From NCBI GenBank assembly GCA_019424865.1, contig JAHYYS010000034.1:1-26966 (forward strand): a stretch of 26,966 nucleotides of DNA, read 5' to 3'. The DNA is from a bacterium (GTDB taxonomy: Bacteria; Bacillota; Clostridia; Oscillospirales; Oscillospiraceae). The position numbers and the translations under genes were made by a program. The notes under the pieces are model-generated. The model worked only from the letters and a program-made list of their open reading frames with translations. It was not told the origin of the DNA and searched no databases. How positions within the stretch are numbered: the first letter of the stretch is position 1; each line of letters opens with the position of its first letter. Of this stretch, positions 1 to 8,600 are shown one piece after another.

Positions 1-55
1 GCTCGTCGGGCTCATAACCCGGAGGTCGTTGGTTCAAGTCCAGCCCCCGCAACCA
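1..55 (+). tRNA. Initiator tRNA-fMet (CAU), 5' end cut off by the window
   Basis: The visible part runs from the D-arm to an encoded CCA end. The anticodon loop carries CAT at 13-15, inside a stem with three consecutive G-C pairs (GGG/CCC). That feature is the hallmark of bacterial initiator tRNA and separates it from elongator tRNA-Met. The T-arm contains GGTTCAAGTCC. The acceptor 3' strand ends in CCCCCGCAACCA. A Rho-independent terminator follows within a few bases. The 5' acceptor strand lies outside the window, so the initiator-specific 1:72 mismatch cannot be checked. Confidence 0.93.
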
Positions 56-57
56 TA

Positions 58-97
58 AAGCCGTCTGATTTCGCAAGAAATCAGACGGCTTTTCTTT
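58..97 (+). terminator. Rho-independent terminator after the initiator tRNA
   Basis: A perfect 15-bp stem (58-72 with 77-91) closes a GCAA tetraloop and is followed by a T-rich tail (TTTTCTTTATTTT). It directly follows the tRNA 3' end, so it should end the tRNA transcript. Confidence 0.93.
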
Positions 98-242
98 ATT
101 TTCTCTCCAAAAAGTTCAGGTCAAATTCGAGGCATTGCCAGGGTGCCCCCGCCGGGAAATGTCCCGGAACCCCGGATACTGTCTTGGTGCCGGCTCCGTT
201 CCGAAGAGTAAGCGCCGCGGCCGTCCTATGCAAACAGCATAC

Positions 243-271
243 TTGTGCTCTCTCCGGAAATGGACTAAGAT
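243..271 (+). promoter_or_regulatory. Weak candidate promoter for the LRR kinase gene
   Basis: TTGTGC (243-248) and TAAGAT (266-271) are separated by 17 bp. The site lies about 40 bp upstream of the kinase start, and the expected transcript would include its ribosome binding site at 299-304. Both hexamers match consensus only partly, so this is the best-placed candidate rather than a firm call. The region 100-242 shows no other clear feature. Confidence 0.3.
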
Positions 272-311
272 GGTTTTATCAATCCGGTATTTTCACGTGG
301 AGGGATGATAT

Positions 312-2459
312 TTGGCTGAGCGAAAAAATCTCTGCTACAACTGTTTTCAGGCGCGGGCGACCTTGGAGGGTCCCTGTCCCTGCTGCGGCTTTGACCTGGC
401 GGAGAACGAGAAGAAATTCCCGGTGGCTCTGCGGGCGGGGACGGTGCTGAACGGCCGCTACATCGTGGGCCGGGTGCTGGGGCAGGGCGGCTTCGGCATT
501 ACATACCTTGCGCTGGATACCCAGCTGAATGCCAAGGTGGCCATCAAGGAGTTCATGCCCGGGGAGATCGCCACCCGGCAGGGCACCTCCGTGTCCGTCA
601 TGATGGACACCAAGTCCGAAGAGTTTGCCTACGGCGCCGAGCGGTTCCAGGAGGAGGCCCGCACCCTGGCGAAGTTCATCGGCAACCCGAACATTGCGGC
701 GGTCACCAGCTATTTTGACGAGAATGACACCTCGTACTTCGTCATGGACTACATCGAGGGCATCTCCTTCAAGACCTACATCGCCAACCACGGCGGAAGG
801 GTCAGTGTGGAAGAGGCCCTCGATGTGATGATCCCCGTGCTCCGGGCCCTCACCGCCGTCCACGCAGAAGGGTTTATTCATCGCGACGTGACGCCGGACA
901 ACATCTACATCACGAAGGACGGCATGGTGAAGCTGCTGGACTTTGGCTCCGCCCGGTACTCCATCGGCGACAAGTCCAAGAGTCTGGACGTCATCCTGAA
1001 AGTGGGCTATGCCCCAAAAGAGCAGTACATCCGCCGCAGCCGCCAGGGGCCCTACACCGACGTCTATTCCTGCGCCGCCTGCTTCTATGCCGCCATCACT
1101 GGCTTCCTGCCGCCGGAGAGCTTGGAGCGGCTGGACAACGACACCCTGGTGCCCATCTCCCAGTGCGGCATTGACATCCCGGAATACCTGGACAAGGCCA
1201 TTCTGAAAGGCCTGGCCGTCCAGCCGGAGGACCGGTTCCAATCTGCCGCCGAATTCCTGGACGCCATCGAGCAGCAGCAGGTGGTGGAGCTCCCCGTCTC
1301 CGGCGGCGCGGCGGCCCCCGCCCCGAAGAAGGAAAAGGCAAAGCCTGCCCTCATCGCCGGCATCGCCGCGGCGGTGGTGGTTGTGCTGGGCATTGGCGTG
1401 TTCCTTGGGCGGCAAGGTAATACCCCTACTACAAATCTACAAAACAGTTCCATAGAAAGTCCAATTTCCGATGAGGACTCTGGCGAATCGGGCAATTTGC
1501 CGCCACTAAAGGAGGCTGACGTCCCTTCGATTACTATTCAGGGCGTAGAATACAGCACAGACCTTCGGGAGTTGGATTTGAGTGATGCTTATTTGACCAA
1601 TACAGACATTGAACCTCTATGCTATATGATCAATTTGGTAGATCTGACACTTCCCGCACAATCAGAAATTACTGACATCAATCCAATCGCTGGGCTGACA
1701 GAACTACGGGTCCTCAAAATTCAAAATACAGACGGAGCCCGGCTTTATCTGGATGATTTATCACCTCTGACAGGGCTGGTGAATCTGGAACAGCTTCGAA
1801 TCGACACTCATGGCATCCAAAATTTTGATTGGGCAGAAAATATGACGAAGCTGCAATCTCTTGTCTGTTATGGAAATGACGCCGCATATACCACCCTGGA
1901 CCCGCTGAAAAACCTGACCAAATTGGAACGCCTGCGACTACCCAATACCAGCGACAATGTGGGAGCGTGTGACATTCATGGTCTGGCCGGACTGACCAGT
2001 CTGACAAACTTGGAGGTCAACTGTACGGTACAGGACTTCTCACCGCTGAAAAATCTGACAAAGCTGCAAAGGTTGGTCATTTATAAGGGCTATGCCATTG
2101 AAGGAAGCAGCTCTCTGGAGGGGCTGAAACCCCTGACAAATCTCCGGGAGCTGACAATCAATCTGTGGGATGATGAGGCCCTGTCCGTTGACCTCTCCCC
2201 GCTGTCCGGAATGACGAAACTGCAGCACCTGGAGATGGAGATTCACAGCAATAGCTCTGGACCTGCTGCTACAAATCTTTCCGCTTTGAGGAACCTGACA
2301 GATTTGCGCAATTTGGTGCTGCATGTAGACAATATAACGGACCTCTCCCCGCTCCGAAATCTAAAAAAATTGCAGACATTGGAGGTCAGCACAGGTAATC
2401 AGGAAGCGATTACAGACTGGTCCCCAGTGGACCATGTTCCCAATGTGATAACAGGCTAA
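312..2459 (+). CDS. Membrane Ser/Thr protein kinase with N-terminal zinc ribbon and C-terminal leucine-rich repeats
   Basis: A 715-aa PknB-like (Hanks-type) kinase predicted to phosphorylate Ser/Thr in the cytosol. The start is TTG at 312, chosen because GGAGGG lies 7 nt upstream; the nearby ATG at 304 hits a stop at once. Residues 8-25 form a small zinc ribbon (C8, C11, C22, C25). The kinase domain spans about 45-315: glycine loop GQGGFG (57-62), beta-3 Lys79, catalytic HRD (190-192) with Asn197, and DFG (210-212). A Pro/Lys-rich linker leads to one TM helix (about 345-366). The external part (about 400-715) has repeated LxxLxxLxL leucine-rich units, such as 'SPLxNLTKLxxL'. All catalytic residues are present, so it is probably active. 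Base composition drops sharply after about position 1430, where the ectodomain begins. The ligand and the kinase targets are unknown. The kinase call is strong; the sensor role is inferred. Confidence 0.93.
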   Translation: MAERKNLCYNCFQARATLEGPCPCCGFDLAENEKKFPVALRAGTVLNGRYIVGRVLGQGGFGITYLALDTQLNAKVAIKEFMPGEIATRQGTSVSVMMDTKSEEFAYGAERFQEEARTLAKFIGNPNIAAVTSYFDENDTSYFVMDYIEGISFKTYIANHGGRVSVEEALDVMIPVLRALTAVHAEGFIHRDVTPDNIYITKDGMVKLLDFGSARYSIGDKSKSLDVILKVGYAPKEQYIRRSRQGPYTDVYSCAACFYAAITGFLPPESLERLDNDTLVPISQCGIDIPEYLDKAILKGLAVQPEDRFQSAAEFLDAIEQQQVVELPVSGGAAAPAPKKEKAKPALIAGIAAAVVVVLGIGVFLGRQGNTPTTNLQNSSIESPISDEDSGESGNLPPLKEADVPSITIQGVEYSTDLRELDLSDAYLTNTDIEPLCYMINLVDLTLPAQSEITDINPIAGLTELRVLKIQNTDGARLYLDDLSPLTGLVNLEQLRIDTHGIQNFDWAENMTKLQSLVCYGNDAAYTTLDPLKNLTKLERLRLPNTSDNVGACDIHGLAGLTSLTNLEVNCTVQDFSPLKNLTKLQRLVIYKGYAIEGSSSLEGLKPLTNLRELTINLWDDEALSVDLSPLSGMTKLQHLEMEIHSNSSGPAATNLSALRNLTDLRNLVLHVDNITDLSPLRNLKKLQTLEVSTGNQEAITDWSPVDHVPNVITG

Positions 2460-2587
2460 TAATCATCCATCCGCTTCCGGGAAAGGCCGGATGCCAAATT
2501 TGTCACTCCCTTTTTCCGCCCGCCAGAGGCGGCCTTCTGCCCTTTGGTGCGGTACCGCTCGGCGTCCGCCGTCCAAACCTATCTAGG

Positions 2588-2623
2588 AGAAAAGCACCGT
2601 ATCCCGGCGGGGATAGGGTGCTT
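2588..2623 (-). terminator. Terminator (second of two hairpins) of the giant SLH gene
   Basis: Read on the minus strand, a 14-bp stem with one mismatch (2592-2605 with 2610-2623, 4-nt loop) is followed by CTTTTCT. It lies about 70 bp past the stop of the giant surface-protein gene. It may also face the end of the convergent kinase gene, for which no strong plus-strand terminator was seen in 2460-2590. Confidence 0.6.
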
Positions 2624-2635
2624 CTGCCTGATTCC

Positions 2636-2670
2636 GGGCCCGGCCGCCGGATTTACCGGCGGCCGGGCCC
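2636..2670. terminator. Perfect 15-bp GC palindrome between convergent genes
   Basis: A flawless 15-bp stem (2636-2650 with 2656-2670) closes the 5-nt loop ATTTA. It sits 21 bp beyond the stop codon of the minus-strand giant gene. It is almost pure G/C and lacks a clean T run on the minus strand; on the plus strand it is followed by TTTCCACGTTTT. It probably acts with the neighbouring hairpin as a bidirectional stop or transcript-end stabiliser. Confidence 0.6.
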
Positions 2671-2691
2671 TTTCCACGTTTTGTGTCCGTC

Positions 2692-5600
2692 TTACTGTTC
2701 CGCAAAGCGGTACAGGAAGGTTACAATCTGCGCGCGGGTGCAGGAGGCGTTGGGGCCGAAGGCATCGGCGCTCACCCCCGCCGTGATGCCCTGGGCAGCG
2801 GCCCAGGCCACCGCGTCGGCATACCAGGCGCCGTCCTCCACGTCGGCAAAGCTGCCGCCCTCCGTTACCGCCGGGGAACCGGCGGCCCGGTACAGGAAGG
2901 TCACGGTCTGGCCCCGGGTCACCGTGGCATAGGGCGCAAAGCTGTCCTCGCTCACGCCGGCGGTGATCCCCTGCTCCACGGCCCACAAAACCGCAGTGTA
3001 GAAGTAGTCGCTCTCCTTCACGTCCGCGAAGGGGTTCCCGCTGCCGGCCGGCTGGGGTCTGCCCGCCGCCTGCCACAGGAAGGTGACGATCTGCGCGCGG
3101 GTACAGGCCATATCCGGGCTGAAGGTGCCGGCGCCGGTGCCCGAGGTGATGCCGTTCTCCACCGCCCACTGCACCGGCTGGGCGTACCAGGCGTCAGCAG
3201 GCACGTCCGTGAAGGGCACATCGGTCAGGGGGGTGTCGGGGTCTTCGATCCGGGCGGTGAAGACTGCGCGGATGGTGTGCCGCTCCCGCACATTCTCAAA
3301 GGTATAGCTGCTCACCGCGCCTACGCTCCGGCCGTCTGCCAGCACATCGGAGATCTCATAGCCCTCCTCGGCGCGGATGGTGAAGGTCTGGCTGTCGCCC
3401 CGCTCCACCCGGACAGTGCCGCTGGGGCTGATGCTGCCGCCCTCGCCGGCGGAGGCGGTGATGGCGTACCGGCTGGAGGAGCTGCCGCCGGAGGAACCGC
3501 CGTCATCGGGCTCCTCGGGCTCCTCAACCTGTCTGCCGGTCAGCTCGTATACCGCCACGGTGCCGGAGACCTCACAGGCGGCCAGGAGCAGATCCTTGCC
3601 GGTGTGGTTCTGCCCGGCAGGGACAAAGGCCAGGCCCTCGGGGGCCACGTCGCCGCCGGTAACCCACTTGTCCAGCTCGCCGTCCTCGTACTCCTCCGAA
3701 CCGGAGACAATGGTGTCAAACCGGCGGGAATTGATATAGTTGACGAAGGAGGCCTCCGCCGGGTCTGTGATGTCATAGACCATAATGCCGCCCGTGCGCT
3801 CCAGCGCCACAAAGGCATAGGTCCTGCCCTCCACTTCACCCACGGTGACGCTTTCGGGCTCGGGGCCCTTTTTGCCGGAGCGGTCGTCCAGAACCGCGTT
3901 GTCGTTGGAGCTGTTGTAATACTCGGGCAGGTACTGATAGGTCAGCGCCTCAAAGTCGCCGCCGCTGGTGAAGACCTCGGTGATGCCGTCCCCGTTCACC
4001 TCATACAGGGTGAAGGAGCGGCCGCCGAACAGATAGTCCTTGCTCTCGTCCAGGCCGTCATAGTCCCCGCTCAGGAAGAACACGACCTTGCCCTCCAGGC
4101 CGGAGTTTTCCGCCGTAATGGCCCCGGTGGGGGAGGTATCCCCGCCGTCCTTGAAGTTGCGCTCATCCTCATTGAGGTAGGCGGTCCCCAGGTCCTCGTC
4201 GCCCCACTCCCGGGCGTCGCCCTCGTTGGCGGTGACCAGATAGGTTCTGCCGTCTGCCTCAAACGCGGCGATGCCGTCGGGCATCCGGATGCCCATCAGG
4301 CTCTCATAGGTCGCGGGCGCATAGGCCTCGTCCTTCTTGTCGATGTCCACGGGGGTTGTGCTGTAATCCTCAAACCCGGCGGAGTATACGCCGGTGAAGG
4401 TCCCGGCCTCAATGTCCAGAACCGCAATGGCGTTGTTCTCCTGCAGCGTGACATAGGCTCTGCCGCCGGAGACCGCCAGATACTCGGGCTCGAAGTCCAC
4501 AGACGGAGCCGTGTCCTTCTTGATGACAATGCCGTCAGACACCAGCTCGTCCCGCCGGCTGTCAAAGCTGTCGAAGGTCACCACTTCCGCCACGCCGGCG
4601 GCCACATCCACCACGCTGACAGAGCCCTTGGGGTCGACGATGCCGCCGCCATAGCCCTCCCGGGGCTCGCCCTCGTCCGCGGTGAGCACGGTGCCGTTGT
4701 CCGCGAAGGTCACCATGTCGGGCTGCACGCCCACCTCGACCACCTTGCTCAGGGTCAGGGAGCCGTCCGCCCCGCAGGTGAACAGCGCCACCCGGCCGGT
4801 GTCGGCATAGCCCTGGGCCTGGAGGGCCGCGGCCAGCATCGTCCCGTCAGGCGAGACCGCCACGGAGGTCATGTCCCCATAGCGGAAGCCGCTCTCCGCA
4901 GCCTCCACCGCAGCCTTCACGTCGAAGGTGCCGCCGTCCAGGCTGGCCATGGTGTCGCCGCGCTCCAGCGCGTCCATGGGGATGACGGCCAGCAGGCCGC
5001 TCTGGCCGTTGACGGCGTAGGCCGTCTGATTGGCGCTGTTGTAGGCCACAATCTCCATCACGCCGCCGTCCACGCTGAACTGGCCGGAGGTATACCGCCC
5101 AATCGCGGTCAGATCCAGCGAGTTCTCGCCGTTGGCAAAGCCGTCCGCCAGGGGCTCCTCCGGCTCGGGCTCCGGCTCCTCGGCGGTGCGGTTGATGGTG
5201 AAGGTGTCCACCACGCTCATGTCGCTGGTGCGATAGGTGGTGATGGTGAAGCTGTTGTCCGTCACATCCACCCGGGAGATATTCGGGGTATGCCCCTGAT
5301 CCTTCACCGCGGCATAGGGGAATTGCATGTTCTGAATCTCGTAGTACTTGCTGCCGGAGGCGGAGTTGGCGGTCACATACAGGATGCCGTCCGGGTCGGT
5401 GACTGCCTCGGGCACGCCGTCCCCGTCGGCGTAGGTGTACTTGTCGCTTTCGGTAATGGGGTTAAAGCCGTCCATCATATAGGTGCGGACGTACACATGG
5501 TCGTGGCCCTGCAGCACCACGTCGATGTCCAGCTCCTCAAAGACGGGCACCAGCTCTTCCCGCCGCTGGAGAATATCCCCCTCTGTGGCGTGGTTGGCCA

Positions 5601-8600
5601 CGGAGTAGATGGAGTGGTGGAATGTGACCACCTTCCACTGGATATTCTGGTCCGCTGTGGCGGCGATGGCCTCCTCCAGGAAGGCCTTGTGCTCGGCAGT
5701 GCTCATGTTGTTGCTGTTGAGCACCATAAAGAGCACGCCGCCGTACACAAAGTAGTAGTCGCTGCTGGCGTTGGTCGCGCCATACCGGCTGTTGTTCGGC
5801 TCGTTGAAGTGCTGGCTGTAAGCCGCGCTGGAGGAGTCGTGGTTGCCCACCACAGTGGCCACAGGCAGGCTGTACAGCGCCTCGTGCTCCAGATAGCCGT
5901 TGTACTGGTTCTCGTCGCTGGCGGTGTTCACCTGGTCGCCGGCGGACAGGAGGAATTCAATGCCCTCAAAGGCATCGCTGCCGGCCACCAGGCCCAGGGT
6001 CTTGTCCCAGCCCTCGATGTCGCTGGCGGTGCTGCCCGCGCCGATCTGGGGGTCGCCGGCGTAAGCGAAGGAGAATGTGCCGTCGCTGCTGTCCCCGGTG
6101 GTGAAGGTATAGATGCCGCTGCGCACGCCGCTGTTCACCATCTGATAGGCATAGACGGTGTTGTCCTCCAGGCCGGAGATGGTGCTCTGGTTGGAGTATT
6201 TGCCGCCGTCGTCGGACAGGCTGGACCGGGCGTCAAAGCGGCTGGCAGTTTCCGGCATCTGGCCGTCCGTCAGCTCGCTCTCCTTTGCCACCAGCACATA
6301 GCCGGGGTTGCTGTCCGTGGCGTACCAGGTCAGGTTGCGCTGGCTCTCGTCCGCGCCCACGGACAGGGAGAGGTCCGAAAAGTCCACCTGAATCGCTTCC
6401 GCGCTCAGGCTCAGCCCGGTGAAGTGGAACCACACGTCGGAGCTGGTCCGGCGCCCGTTGTGCAGCTCCACGGCGACGGTGTTCTCCCCCTCCTTCAGCA
6501 TGGACAGGTCGGTGAGGGTAAAGGTGTCGGTCTTCGGGGTGCTGGCATTGGCCCCGCCATACTGGAGGTTGGCGTCAAACCCATGGCCCAGCGAATTGCC
6601 GCCGTCGTCGCAGGCGACGTCGTCAAAGGCGGCCACGCGGACCCCGTTGATGTACACGATCACGCCGTCGTCGTGCTGGAGGGTGCCCACCAGCTTGGTC
6701 ATCCCCTCCAGGGAGGGAATGCTGAAGGTGGTGCGGAAGAAGTAGGCATAGTAGTCGTTGCTGCCGTCGCAGCCGTTGAGCACGGTATTGGCGGTGTAGC
6801 CGCTCTCCAGCTCGGCCTCTCCCCGCTTGGAGCCGAAGGGGCCGGCGGCAGTCTTCCAGGCGCTGTCGTCAAAGTCCTCTGCGGTCCAGCTGGTGCGGTC
6901 CTCCGAGCCCGCGGCCGGGTCGGTGTTGTTGTCCAGATACTTCCACTCCATATCGCCGGAGAACAGGGGGGCCTCGGTCTCAAAGTTCAGGGAGAGGAAG
7001 TCAAAGTAAATGTCGGAGCTGTCGGCCCGGCCCTGATGGAGCTCCACGGCGATGGTGTTCTCGCCGTCCACCAGCAGATCCAGCGCCTCGCCCGACAGGC
7101 TGATGCTGCCGGTCTTGGGCTCGGCGGCGTTGGAGCCGCCGTACTGCAGGTTCGCCGTGATGCCCTCGTCATCAAAACCGGCGACCCTGGTCCCGTTCAG
7201 GTATACGGTGGCCGCGTCGTCATAGAGCAGGCTGCCCACGATCTGCTGCACGGCAGAGGCGTCGGGAACCGTGACGGTGGTGCGGAAGAAGTAGGCCTCC
7301 TTGTCGCTGCCGTCCTCCTTGTACTGTTCCAGAAGCGTACGGATGGCATAGCCTCCATCCATGCCCTCGGTGCCGCCTTTCTTGGCGCCGAAGCTGCCGG
7401 CGGCAGTCTTCCAGGCGCTGTCGTCAAAGTCCGGCTGCGCCCACTCGGTGCGGCCCGCCAGGCCGGCGGCCGGATCCGTGCCGTCGTCCAGATAGCTCCA
7501 CACCGTATCCCCGTCAATCTGGGTCGCAGAGGCGTCCACACTGACCACCTCGGGCACGTTCTTCAGCACAGGACGGCCCCCGCCGCCCATGGTCCAGACG
7601 TTCGTGAAGTCCCAGCCGATGTCCTCGTACGTGCTCTGCTGCTTCAGCTCATCGGCGGACTTGTTCTGGCCGTTCTTGTTGTTGGCCGCGCCGTCGTTCA
7701 CACTCTGGCCGTTGACAGTGATGTCCGCACAGGCCAGGTTGTTCTGATAGGTGGTGCCTTCGTTCACGCCGTTGTTGCGGCCGCAGATGCGGGCCAGATT
7801 GTTATTTCCCTGGAGGGAGCCGGAAAGGGCCACGTTGCCAATCATCCGGGTCCCGCTGTAGGCATAGCCGCTGATAAAGCCCATGTTGTTGTTCCGGGAG
7901 ACATAGTCGCCGGCCGCATAGCAGTTCTCCACAGTGGCGGAGCCGTTGTGGTTAAAGGACGTGATGCCGCCCGTCTCATAGTTCGACTCCAGATCGCCCA
8001 TGAAGTAGCAGTTGCGGATGGTGTTGTAGTTCTCAGACACCAGACCGCCGTTGCGGTGCCCGCCGGTAATCGTGCCCAGGGCATAGCACTCTTCGATAAT
8101 GCCGTAGTTCCGCTGGCACAGGGCGGCGCGCCAGCTGTTGTCGGCGGTGTAGGGCCCCTCCATGTACACGTTGGTCAGACCCAGCTGTCTGATGGTGCCG
8201 TTGTTCTGAAGGATAAAGGCCGCCGCAGCGTCCATGCTGGTGACCGTCAGGCCGGAGATGGTGTGGCCGTTGCCGTTCAGGGTGCCGTTGAGGGTGGGAA
8301 TGGGCTCAAACTCACCGGTCAGCTGGATGTCCGCGGTCACGTTGAAGTCGGCGTCGGGATGCTCCCGAATCAGGTCCAGGTCCTCGGCCGTGCTGATTTC
8401 AAAAACCTTGCCGGCGTCGGTCTCATAATGGATCTCATCCTGGGTCAGGCGCACCACATAGCCGCCGCCGGAGCGGATCTGGGCTTCCAGCTGGTCGGCG
8501 CTGGTGACCTGCTTCACCTGCCGGCGAATCTGGGCCGCGGAGGACATGCTGTCGTAATAGATGTCCGCGTACCAGGTGCCTTCTCCCAGGAAGTCCAGGT

